From positions 1 to 54,509 of the forward strand of contig CANGWK010000022.1 in NCBI GenBank assembly GCA_947457615.1: DNA of 54,509 nucleotides, given 5' to 3'. Of the stretch, positions 1 to 7,215 are shown piece by piece (the stretch's first letter is position 1; each line of letters opens with the position of its first letter). A program made the translations under genes and the position numbers. The DNA comes from Flavobacteriaceae bacterium. Lineage in GTDB: Bacteria; Bacteroidota; Bacteroidia; Flavobacteriales; Flavobacteriaceae. Under the pieces are notes generated by a model. That model had not been told where the DNA came from, ran no database searches, and worked only from the letters and a program-made list of their open reading frames with translations.

Positions 1-1
1 A

Positions 2-172
2 GCTTTACAAATTAAAGTTTACGATATGTTAGGTAAATTAGTAGATAACAGAATCCTAGAAACTACAGAAGTTGAAGGATTTGAAGTAGGTGCTAACTAT
101 CCATCTGGAGTTTACAACGTTATTGTAAGTCAAGGGGATACTGTTAAAACACTACGTGTGATTAAACGATAA
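2..172 (+). CDS. T9SS type A sorting domain-containing protein, 3' end only
   Basis: Only the last 56 codons are in the window; the reading frame is open to the left edge. The residues match a type A C-terminal sorting domain of the type IX secretion system: a VYDMLGKLV strand, then [11 protein letters not shown], then a basic C-terminus (TLRVIKR). Such domains direct export through the outer membrane and are cleaved during surface attachment. The encoded residues are identical to the C-terminus of the minus-strand gene ending at 53939, and only three nucleotides differ in the first 170, all silent. What the mature protein does cannot be judged from this fragment. Confidence 0.85.
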   Translation, partial: ALQIKVYDMLGKLVDNRILETTEVEGFEVGANYPSGVYNVIVSQGDTVKTLRVIKR

Positions 173-195
173 GTCTTAGACAGTCAAATAATTTA

Positions 196-227
196 AAGCC
201 TCCTCAATTTCTTGAGGAGGCTTTTTT
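196..227 (+). terminator. Rho-independent terminator of the left sorting-domain gene
   Basis: A perfect 12-bp stem (AAGCCTCCTCAA with TTGAGGAGGCTT) closes a TTTC loop and runs into six T. It starts 24 nt after the stop codon. The same hairpin follows the paralogous gene at the other end of the window, but with the loop in the opposite orientation relative to its gene. Confidence 0.9.
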
Positions 228-297
228 GATTTTTAAAAAACTGCAAAAAAAATTTGAATTCTTTTATAAATTAAATTATTAGAATGATCTTTTTAAT

Positions 298-305
298 TAC
301 ATTTG
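298..305 (+). promoter_or_regulatory. -7 box TACATTTG
   Basis: TACATTTG matches the Bacteroidetes housekeeping -7 consensus TAnnTTTG exactly. No TTG lies at the proper distance upstream, so the -33 half is weak or absent. The box is more than 200 nt before the next coding sequence (526), which suggests a long leader or a separate small RNA. Confidence 0.45.
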
Positions 306-310
306 CACGC

Positions 311-434
311 AAATTGTGAAGATTATATTTTTATTAAAAATCAAAAGTATACGAAATCTAGGAGTAAATTTTAAGAGAATTCGAGGGTGTTGTCTACTAA
401 GAAATAAAGACTTTATTTAAACTCTTTTTTTTTT
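311..434 (+). ncRNA. Candidate small RNA or structured leader (unclassified)
   Basis: The 353-nt gap between the left terminator and the J-domain gene contains no ORF I can support. It does contain a -7 box at 298-305 and, about 100 nt later, an inverted repeat (AAATAAAG at 402-409, CTTTATTT at 411-418) followed by a run of ten T ending near 434. AAGAG at 373-377 could also pair with CTCTT at 422-426. A promoter followed by a terminator-like structure with no reading frame between them fits a small RNA of about 120 nt. I do not recognise a family. A second imperfect stem followed by T residues lies at about 473-510. Confidence 0.25.
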
Positions 435-525
435 AATAATGTTCCTAATTTTTGTTTAATAATTACCTACAATAAATAAGTCATTATAAAAAGTAAGACT
501 TTATTTTTTTAATTAATTTTAGTTT

Positions 526-972
526 ATGAAAAGAGTTATTGAGTACAGAAAGTTGTTAGAAGTTGACAAAAATGTTACTTTGAAAGAATTAAAGTCCATT
601 TATAGAAACAGTATGAAGGACAGCCATCCTGATAAGTTTGTTAACGACGAAGCCGGTAAAATTACCGCAGAGGAGCACAGCAAAAACATTATTAATGCGT
701 ACCATTTTTTAGTAAGCATTGCTGTTGAAACTGTAGAGAAAAACCTTCCAGAATACCAAGAAACTATCAATAATTTCAATATTCTTGATTTTAATTATGA
801 GAAACAAACACTTACAATTACTCACGTAAATGGAGTTTCTTATGAGTATATAGGAGTTCCAAGAAATATTTATGTGAAGTTTGTAAATGCAGACTCTACA
901 AATAGATTTGCAAAACGTCATATTTACGGTAATTTTATATATCGTAAATCTGGGGAAAGTGCAGAAGAATAA
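526..972 (+). CDS. J-domain / KTSC domain protein
   Basis: 148 residues. Residues 5-65 look like a DnaJ J-domain: the diagnostic HPD is at 34-36, between two helical segments, and the usual Gly/Phe and zinc-finger regions are missing. The C-terminal part (about 90-140) resembles the KTSC domain: YEYIGVP, then VYVKF-like NIYVKFVNADS, then FAKRHIYG. The J-domain suggests it stimulates an Hsp70 (DnaK) ATPase; KTSC domains have no firm function. It stands alone between an upstream candidate RNA and its own terminator at 994-1032. The domain calls are by eye; the client is unknown. Confidence 0.75.
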   Translation: MKRVIEYRKLLEVDKNVTLKELKSIYRNSMKDSHPDKFVNDEAGKITAEEHSKNIINAYHFLVSIAVETVEKNLPEYQETINNFNILDFNYEKQTLTITHVNGVSYEYIGVPRNIYVKFVNADSTNRFAKRHIYGNFIYRKSGESAEE

Positions 973-993
973 TATTATGACACTTTTATTAAT

Positions 994-1032
994 ATAAGCC
1001 TTAATGATATAATTTCTCATTAAGGCTTATTT
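994..1032 (+). terminator. Terminator-like hairpin after the J-domain gene
   Basis: A perfect 14-bp stem (ATAAGCCTTAATGA at 994-1007, TCATTAAGGCTTAT at 1017-1030) lies 21 nt after the stop codon. The trailing T run is short and interrupted, so termination may be moderate. Confidence 0.7.
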
Positions 1033-1080
1033 AATTTAAATAAATTAAATTTGTTTTACTAATTTTAAAAATAAAAAATC

Positions 1081-1560
1081 GTGCACACATTATTAATTTT
1101 ATTACTTTCAGCATTTTCATCTTTAATAGTAGGTTTCATTTGGTATAACCCTAAAGTTTTTGGAAACATATGGATGAGAGAATCAGGAGTTTCAGCAGAA
1201 AAAATAAAAGCAGGAAACATGGCATTAACAATATTAGTATCGTTTCTATATGCTTTTTTTATTTCCTTCATATTTCAGTATTTAGTTATTCATCAAACAG
1301 GTGCATTAGGAATGATTGGTGGCAATGAATTGAAAGCACTTCCCTCCTATGCAAATTTCATGAGAGATTATGGAAATGCATTTAGAACTTTTAAACACGG
1401 AGCATTACATGGTTTTTTTACCGGATTATTTTTCTGCTTACCAATTATTGGTGTTGGTGCACTTCATGAAAGAAGAAGTTGGAAATACACTCTTATTGCG
1501 GGAGGTTATTGGATAGTTACCGGTATGATTATGGGTGGGATTATTTGCCAATGGATGTAA
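1081..1560 (+). CDS. DUF1761 family membrane protein
   Basis: 159 residues, starting at a GTG; no in-frame ATG lies upstream within the gap. There are four hydrophobic segments, at about residues 2-20, 42-65, 110-130 and 138-158. The first helix is followed by GFIWYNPKVFGNIWM, the pattern typical of DUF1761 proteins. It is an inner-membrane protein of unknown function. The gene lies between two hairpin terminators (994-1032 and 1587-1613), so it is probably transcribed alone. Neighbours give no hint of its role. Confidence 0.75.
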   Translation: MHTLLILLLSAFSSLIVGFIWYNPKVFGNIWMRESGVSAEKIKAGNMALTILVSFLYAFFISFIFQYLVIHQTGALGMIGGNELKALPSYANFMRDYGNAFRTFKHGALHGFFTGLFFCLPIIGVGALHERRSWKYTLIAGGYWIVTGMIMGGIICQWM

Positions 1561-1586
1561 TATTAACATTTACTTATATAATTATC

Positions 1587-1613
1587 GCTCTATTTTTGTA
1601 GAGCTTTTTTTTT
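1587..1613 (+). terminator. Rho-independent terminator of the DUF1761 gene
   Basis: GCTCTA and TAGAGC form a 6-bp stem with loop TTTTTG, followed by nine T. The sequence TATTTTTG (1591-1598) inside this hairpin also matches the TAnnTTTG -7 box, so it may double as a promoter for the gene starting at 1617. Confidence 0.75.
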
Positions 1614-1616
1614 AAC

Positions 1617-2768
1617 TTGAAAACAATACTCACTCACTCAATATTTTCTTCTGCTAGCCAACTTCCTGAAAACTGGAATGCATTGGCCATGAAAAATATT
1701 TTTCTATCTAGAGAGTATTTAGAAATTCTAGAAAAATCGGCTCCTATCAATATGAGGTGTTTTTTTATAGGTTTTTTTGATAAAGAAGAATTAGTTGGTA
1801 TTGGACTTTCTCAATTTTTAGATCTTAACCTTTTACAATCTTTTGGGGAACGCGATAAATGCGTAAAAGCAAGCGTTCGAAATTTTATTTTTAAAAACTT
1901 TTGTTCCAATGTATTACTTATGGGCAACAACATGGTTACGGGGCAAAATTCTTTTGCTTTTTCTGAAGAAATAGATAAGAAAACTATAATTGAAGGATTA
2001 TTACTAGCCATGAGCGATTTGAAAGCTATCCTAAAATATTCTGGAAAAAAAACACACATTACTTCATTAAAAGACTTTGAACAGGCTGATATTGAAGCAT
2101 TTGAAAAAGACCAAATTAAAGATTATTTTCAGTTTTCTACCCAACCAAATATGATTTTTACTATTCCTGAAAATTGGACTACCGAACAAGATTACATTGA
2201 TGCCTTGTCCAAAAAATACCGTGACCAATATAAACGTGCTCGTAAAAAAGCAGTTGAAATTGAAAAAAGGAAATTAAATTTGGCGGAAATCATTAAATAT
2301 GAAGAAGAAATTTATGAATTGTATTTTCATGTTGCCAAAAACGCACCCTTTAATACTTTCTTTTTAGCAAAAAATCATTTTAGGGTTTTTAAAGAAATTC
2401 TAAATGACAAATTTCTATTTTATGGTTATTTTTTAGATGGAAAATTAATTGGTTTCAATACTTTAATAAAAAATGGATATGTCATGGATACCTATTTTTT
2501 AGGATATGATGATGGCATACAAAAAGATAAAATGCTGTATCTCAACATGATTTATGACATGATAGCGTATTCCATAAAAAAAGGATTTCGAGAAATTGTT
2601 TTTGCAAGAACGGCACTTGAAATTAAAAGTTCTGTGGGTGCAAAACCAATGGAAGTTTTTGGATATATTAAACACGAATCCAAGTTAATTGACAGATGTA
2701 CGAAAACTATTTTTAATTATTTAGAACCCAAAACTAAATGGCAACAACGTAATCCGTTTAAAGAATAA
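1617..2768 (+). CDS. FemAB/GNAT-like acyltransferase-fold protein
   Basis: 383 residues from a TTG codon just after the preceding terminator; the next in-frame ATG would remove about 25 residues. The C-terminal half has the pattern of a GNAT/FemAB fold: KKYRDQYKRARKK, then FFLAKNHFRVFKEIL, FYGYFLDGKLIGFNTLI, and YLNMIYDMIAYSIKKGFREIVFARTALEIK. Related proteins are annotated as GNAT acetyltransferases or peptidoglycan-biosynthesis-like proteins. The substrate cannot be deduced. It has no signal peptide, so it should be cytoplasmic. Its stop lies 4 nt from the stop of the convergent ABC-F gene. Superfamily likely, function unknown. Confidence 0.65.
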   Translation: MKTILTHSIFSSASQLPENWNALAMKNIFLSREYLEILEKSAPINMRCFFIGFFDKEELVGIGLSQFLDLNLLQSFGERDKCVKASVRNFIFKNFCSNVLLMGNNMVTGQNSFAFSEEIDKKTIIEGLLLAMSDLKAILKYSGKKTHITSLKDFEQADIEAFEKDQIKDYFQFSTQPNMIFTIPENWTTEQDYIDALSKKYRDQYKRARKKAVEIEKRKLNLAEIIKYEEEIYELYFHVAKNAPFNTFFLAKNHFRVFKEILNDKFLFYGYFLDGKLIGFNTLIKNGYVMDTYFLGYDDGIQKDKMLYLNMIYDMIAYSIKKGFREIVFARTALEIKSSVGAKPMEVFGYIKHESKLIDRCTKTIFNYLEPKTKWQQRNPFKE

Positions 2769-2772
2769 ACTG

Positions 2773-4683
2773 CTAACTCATTGCATCTATTTCACCTTGC
2801 ACAACTTCCCAATCTTCTAAAAGTTTTTCTAATTCTGTTTTTTTCTTATTGTAAGCGATAAAAAAAGAGGCGTCTTCAATATGTTTGTCATAATTTGAAG
2901 CCAGTGCTTTATCATCCTGCTGGATGTTTATTTCAAGCTGTTTTATTTGGCTTTCTATTTTGCTTAAACGATTTAGAAGCGATTTATTTTTCTTTTGGTC
3001 TTCATAAGAAACTTTGTTTGTCTCTTTGGGTGCTTCTTTTTTAATACTATCTTTCTTCTCTACCTCGCGCATGTTCTCGAGATTGCGTTGCTCTAAAAAG
3101 TAGTTAATATCGCCTAAATATTCTTTAATTTTTTGGTCTTTAAATTCGTAAACAATATTAGACATTCCTTGAAGAAAATCTCTATCATGGGAAACTAGCA
3201 ATAATGTTCCTTCATATTTTTGAAGTGCCGCTTTTAAAACGTTTTTCGATTTGATATCCAAATGATTTGTTGGCTCATCCATCACCAAAACATTTATAGG
3301 TTGCAATAATAATTTGCATAATGCCAAACGATTTCGTTCTCCTCCCGAAAGTACTTTTACTTTCTTATCTACATCATCCCCACGAAACAAAAACGAACCT
3401 AACATATCTCGGACTTTTGATCGATTAGTATCCGCCGCGGCATTTTCCATGGTTTCTAAAAGAGTGATTTCACCATCTAAATATTCTGCTTGGTTTTGTG
3501 CAAAATAACCAACCTGAACATTATGTCCGAGTTTAATGTTTCCTTGGTATTTGAATTCATTTACAATTGCTTTTATAAAAGTTGATTTTCCTTGTCCGTT
3601 TTGACCTACAAAAGCAATTTTACTACCGCGTTCTACTAGTAATGAAATATTTTTAAGAATTACTTTATCTCCATAAGCTTTAGTTACGTCCTCCGCTTCA
3701 ATAACTACTTTACCTGGCACTTTAGAAACTGGAAATGAAATATTCATTACAGAATTATCATCTTCATCTACTTCAATTCGCTCTACCTTATCCAACTTCT
3801 TAATCAACGATTGCGCCATGGAAGCTTTGGATGCTTTAGCGCGGAATTTTTCGATTAACTTTTCAGTTTCTTCTATTTTCTTGGCTTGATTCTTTTGGGT
3901 TGCCAATTGCTTCTCTCTAATTTCATGACGTAATTCTAAATATTCGGAATAGGCTTTATTAAAATCATATGCTTTTCCAAGAGAAATTTCGATGGTACGG
4001 TTAGTAACATTATCTAAAAACATTTTATCGTGAGACACAATTACAACCACACCTGGAAAGTTTCTTAAAAAGCCTTCCAGCCAAATAATACTTTCAATAT
4101 CCAAGTGATTGGTTGGCTCATCCAAAAGCAAAATATCGTTAGACTGTAAAAGCAATTTAGCCAATTCAATACGCATACGCCATCCACCAGAAAAAGTATC
4201 CGTTTGGTCATTAAAAACTTCACGTTTAAAACCAAGTCCTAAAAGGATTTTTTCTGTATCTCCAACATAATTATAACCTCCTAACAATTCAAATCTATGG
4301 GTATAATCGGATAAATTTTCTATAATTTGTCCATATTCTTCACTTTCATAATCCGTTCGAGTTACTAAAAGATGGTTTACTTCTTCTAACTTTTTTTCGA
4401 CTTGTTTAATTTCCGTAAATGCCTCGTACGCTTCTTCTAGAACTGTTCTGCCTTGTTCAAAATCGATGTCTTGACGAAGAAAACCCATTCTAACTTCTTT
4501 TTCTGTTGCAATTTGACCAGAATCTGGTTTAAAATCTCCAGCAAGTATTTTAAGCATTGTAGATTTTCCCGCACCATTTTTTCCAACAAGCCCTACTCTA
4601 TCGCCAGAACCTAGACGAAAAGTTACTTCTTCAAAAAGATACGAACCACCAAAAGAAACCGATAAATTGTGAATATTTAGCAT
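2773..4683 (-). CDS. ABC-F family ATP-binding protein (Uup/YheS-like)
   Basis: 636 residues with two ABC ATPase domains and no membrane segments, the architecture of ABC-F proteins, which act on ribosomes rather than in transport. The first domain has Walker A GKNGAGKST (34-42), signature FSGGWRMR and Walker B LLLDEPTNHLD. The second has GQNGQGKST, LSGGERNR and VMDEPTNHLD. A charged linker joins them, and the C-terminus (about 540-636) is a Lys/Glu-rich coiled coil of the kind seen in Uup. The start ATG at 4683 is only 6 nt from the palindrome at 4689-4704, shared with the divergent DUF983 gene. Probably translation-related housekeeping. Confidence 0.93.
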   Translation of the reverse strand: MLNIHNLSVSFGGSYLFEEVTFRLGSGDRVGLVGKNGAGKSTMLKILAGDFKPDSGQIATEKEVRMGFLRQDIDFEQGRTVLEEAYEAFTEIKQVEKKLEEVNHLLVTRTDYESEEYGQIIENLSDYTHRFELLGGYNYVGDTEKILLGLGFKREVFNDQTDTFSGGWRMRIELAKLLLQSNDILLLDEPTNHLDIESIIWLEGFLRNFPGVVVIVSHDKMFLDNVTNRTIEISLGKAYDFNKAYSEYLELRHEIREKQLATQKNQAKKIEETEKLIEKFRAKASKASMAQSLIKKLDKVERIEVDEDDNSVMNISFPVSKVPGKVVIEAEDVTKAYGDKVILKNISLLVERGSKIAFVGQNGQGKSTFIKAIVNEFKYQGNIKLGHNVQVGYFAQNQAEYLDGEITLLETMENAAADTNRSKVRDMLGSFLFRGDDVDKKVKVLSGGERNRLALCKLLLQPINVLVMDEPTNHLDIKSKNVLKAALQKYEGTLLLVSHDRDFLQGMSNIVYEFKDQKIKEYLGDINYFLEQRNLENMREVEKKDSIKKEAPKETNKVSYEDQKKNKSLLNRLSKIESQIKQLEINIQQDDKALASNYDKHIEDASFFIAYNKKKTELEKLLEDWEVVQGEIDAMS

Positions 4684-4688
4684 ATTAT

Positions 4689-4704
4689 TGTGACGAATGT
4701 TACA
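4689..4704. promoter_or_regulatory. Crp/Fnr-like operator upstream of the DUF983 gene
   Basis: TGTGAC-GAAT-GTTACA is an inverted repeat with one mismatch to TGTAAC-N4-GTTACA, the perfect version of which lies at 41549-41564. Its centre is 32 bp upstream of the centre of the -7 box at 4725-4732. That places it near -40, where class II Crp/Fnr activators bind and where the -33 TTG would otherwise be. It also lies immediately before the divergent ABC-F start codon. Confidence 0.5.
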
Positions 4705-4724
4705 TTATAAAATCCCTTAAAGAG

Positions 4725-4732
4725 TACCTTTG
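4725..4732 (+). promoter_or_regulatory. -7 box TACCTTTG of the DUF983 gene
   Basis: This is an exact TAnnTTTG box. The predicted start of transcription near 4736 leaves a leader of about 13 nt before the ATG at 4749. There is no TTG at the -33 position; the palindrome at 4689-4704 takes that place. Confidence 0.6.
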
Positions 4733-4748
4733 TAGAAAATTTTTGCAA

Positions 4749-5135
4749 ATGTTAAAAAAAGGATCCAAATTATATAGCATTTTAACAGGAACTTGTCCAA
4801 AATGCCATGAAGAAAGTATGTATTTAGAAAAAAATCCATATAAGTTGAATGATTTGTATAAAATGCACCGTACTTGTAGTCATTGTCATACCGAATATTT
4901 TATTGAACCTTCCTTTTTTTATGGGGCAATGTATGTTAGTTATGGCTTAACGGTAGCTATTGGTGTGGCAATCTTTGTAATTGCAAATGTGATTTTAGGA
5001 TTAACTGTTAAAACAACATTTGTCAGTATTATTATAGGAATCATAGCTTTAATGCCAGTAACTGCAAGATTAGCAAGAAACATCTACATAAATATGTTTA
5101 TTAGCTTTGATAAAAACTGGAAACAAAATTCTTAA
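4749..5135 (+). CDS. DUF983 family membrane protein
   Basis: 128 residues from the ATG at 4749; a TTG two codons upstream is in frame but less likely. Two CxxC pairs near the N-terminus (TCPKCH and TCSHCH) form a probable zinc ribbon. They are followed by IEPSFFYGAMYVSYG and two membrane helices (about 60-85 and 90-112). This matches DUF983, an uncharacterised membrane family. Its last 35 nt overlap the end of the convergent FAD oxidoreductase gene. Its promoter carries a Crp/Fnr-like site, suggesting redox or oxygen control. Confidence 0.82.
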   Translation: MLKKGSKLYSILTGTCPKCHEESMYLEKNPYKLNDLYKMHRTCSHCHTEYFIEPSFFYGAMYVSYGLTVAIGVAIFVIANVILGLTVKTTFVSIIIGIIALMPVTARLARNIYINMFISFDKNWKQNS

Positions 5136-6165
5136 CTCTTCTGATATCAATCATCGGATCTAATGGAATATTGTTTTCAATGTTATTAAATAAACTTGTA
5201 GCCATAGCGGGAGCTAGCATTACACCTCTAGTACCCAGCCCGTTCAATACATGAATATTTCTATACATAGGATGCGTGCCCACCAAGGGTCTTCTATCTT
5301 TTACCGTAGGCCGTACTCCTGCATAATGTTCGATGATTTCAAATTCACATTGAATAAGCTCCTTTAATTGGTCTACTAATTCTTTTTTTGCTAATTCTGT
5401 TGGAGTGTTTGTCTTGTCTTCCCAATTGTAAGTAGCACCAACTTTGTATAAATCTTTCCCGACAGGAATGATAAAAATCGCCGATTTTACAATAACCTTT
5501 AAATTTAACTGTGGGGCTTTTATTAAAAGTAATTCCCCTTTTGTTCCGTCAAGCGGTAATTTAGAAAAGAATGGATTAGAAAGCATGCCAAACCCTTCAG
5601 CAAAGACAATGTTTCTTGCTTTATGACTTTTATACGAAACAAAATCATTATTTTTTTCTAAAAGAGAATGATCAAATGTTTCATTTTGCAATAGATCCTT
5701 AGAATTTAAAAAGTCTTTATAAACATCTAATAATAATGCAGTATCTAGATAACCAGAATGTAAAACTTCTCCAAAATTAAAAGGAGAATCAATCGAATTT
5801 ATCTTAGAGGTAATTAAATTTGTAGATAAGAATTTAGAAAGATTGGGCTTATCAGAAGCGGTAAACCAATTATTTTGCTCTTCTACCGAATGAAATTTTC
5901 GCAATAAAGATAATTTATAATCTAACTTAACGCCTAGTTTAAATTCTAAACCAGAATAAAATTCAGTTAACAATTCCAATTGCGAACTTGCTTGCCAAAC
6001 TTCACTAAAACGTTTTAAAATAACCGGATTGTAAAGCCCTCCAGCAATTATTGATGAATTTTGAGAAGCATCATTAATCACCAAAATGGATTTGTTATTT
6101 TGCAGAGCAATTTCCGAAAAAGCAATGCCGGCCAAACCAGATCCAACAATTATATAATCTAACAT
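5101..6165 (-). CDS. FAD-dependent oxidoreductase (DAO/DadA-like)
   Basis: 354 residues. An N-terminal FAD-binding Rossmann motif (IVGSGLAGIAFSE, residues 5-17) is followed by an acidic strand end (LVIND). The C-terminus has the DAO-family closing motif GLGTRGVMLAPAMA, which contacts the flavin, and before it the GVRPTVKDRRPLVG segment. The family oxidises amino acids or related amines; the substrate cannot be told. It is downstream of gldN but separated by a terminator (6202-6232), so it is probably independent of the motility operon. It converges on the DUF983 gene with a 35-nt tail overlap. Confidence 0.82.
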   Translation of the reverse strand: MLDYIIVGSGLAGIAFSEIALQNNKSILVINDASQNSSIIAGGLYNPVILKRFSEVWQASSQLELLTEFYSGLEFKLGVKLDYKLSLLRKFHSVEEQNNWFTASDKPNLSKFLSTNLITSKINSIDSPFNFGEVLHSGYLDTALLLDVYKDFLNSKDLLQNETFDHSLLEKNNDFVSYKSHKARNIVFAEGFGMLSNPFFSKLPLDGTKGELLLIKAPQLNLKVIVKSAIFIIPVGKDLYKVGATYNWEDKTNTPTELAKKELVDQLKELIQCEFEIIEHYAGVRPTVKDRRPLVGTHPMYRNIHVLNGLGTRGVMLAPAMATSLFNNIENNIPLDPMIDIRRVKNFVSSFYQS

Positions 6166-6201
6166 TAAAAATACTGTTTATTAAATTTCATAATAAGACA
6201 T

Positions 6202-6232
6202 AAAAAAACTCCTACCAAAGGTAGAAGTTTTT
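6202..6232 (-). terminator. Terminator of the gldKLMN operon
   Basis: Read on the minus strand, AACTTCTACC pairs with GGTAGGAGTT (one G-T pair) around a TTTG loop and is followed by seven T. It begins about 20 nt after the gldN stop and separates gldN from the FAD oxidoreductase. The plus-strand reading also ends in T, so it may work both ways. Confidence 0.85.
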
Positions 6233-6250
6233 AATAAACTATTGCTTAAA

Positions 6251-7165
6251 TTAATAAGTCCACATATCTTGTTCGAAATCTCGGATTTTATCTTTAACCC
6301 TTTCAGATTCTATTAATTGAGATTGAGCATTGTCTTTCATGTAATCTTGAATAGTTCTATCACCAAATACATTCTCTTCTTTATAAATCACTCCGTTAAA
6401 TCTGCGGGAATTTAAAAGTTGATCAAAAGTAATTGGCATTGCCGAATTCTTATCATTAAAAGCTTTAGCATCATGTAATATATCTCGAATGGAAGGAAAA
6501 TATACCCAAAATAATTCAATAGAATCCGAATTACCCTTTGCTTTATCCCTAGCTTCAGTAGCCATAGGACAAATAGCTAGCAATCTATACTTTAATTCAC
6601 TTTGACGTTTATCAAAATACCAAAATCCTTTAATTTTATAACCAGAAACATCTTTTGCAGATAATTCAGTAACGTTAATAAATTCATTAGATAATACTTT
6701 TTTTCCCGATTTATAATCGTCGTAATAATTATTATATTCATCAATACCAGCCTGAGTAGTATCTCTGTATTGAAAAACAGATTCAATATCTTTTAATGTT
6801 TTTTTTGCATTAAAATAATCATCTCCGTAAACCTCAGTAATTTTTCCAGATTTAATACCATTCAAAAGAACTTGAAAAAGAGATCTTCTCTCTTTACCAA
6901 CAAAAGCAGTATCAACAGGATAATACAAAGGGAAATTGATTCTTTCATCAAGATCAATATTTTCCCAAGTAGTTTTGCCCATTAAAACATCTCTATCATG
7001 AACATAACCATAAGGTAATGGTTTATCATTATCAGATTCTAATTGAGCAGCTGTTTTTTTACCAATCTCGTCAGGTGATTTGGCATTCAATAGATTAGAC
7101 TGAGCAATTGAAGATAGACTTGCTAAAACACTAAAAACTACAAATAAAAGGTTTTTCATTTTCAT
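6251..7165 (-). CDS. gldN: Gliding motility / type IX secretion protein GldN
   Basis: 304 residues with a signal peptide (hydrophobic residues about 5-20, ending SSIAQS). The mature part carries the GldN/PorN pattern: DKPLPYGYVHDRDVLMGKTTWE, DLDERINFPLYYP, a basic-aromatic middle, and an end containing FEQDMWTY. GldN is a periplasmic protein that forms rings with the lipoprotein GldK under the outer membrane. It is the last gene of gldK-gldL-gldM-gldN, 50 nt after gldM and followed by a terminator. A second ATG two codons in (MKNLL) is an alternative start. Identification rests on both sequence and operon order. Confidence 0.95.
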   Translation of the reverse strand: MKMKNLLFVVFSVLASLSSIAQSNLLNAKSPDEIGKKTAAQLESDNDKPLPYGYVHDRDVLMGKTTWENIDLDERINFPLYYPVDTAFVGKERRSLFQVLLNGIKSGKITEVYGDDYFNAKKTLKDIESVFQYRDTTQAGIDEYNNYYDDYKSGKKVLSNEFINVTELSAKDVSGYKIKGFWYFDKRQSELKYRLLAICPMATEARDKAKGNSDSIELFWVYFPSIRDILHDAKAFNDKNSAMPITFDQLLNSRRFNGVIYKEENVFGDRTIQDYMKDNAQSQLIESERVKDKIRDFEQDMWTY

Positions 7166-7215
7166 ATATTTATTCTTTTAAAATTTAAGTTGTCTACAGC
7201 GACGAATATAAATTT

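Noticed and set aside
709..1271. Minus-strand ORFs opposite the J-domain and DUF1761 genes
   Set aside because: They are shadows of real genes, with unlikely composition and no domain features.
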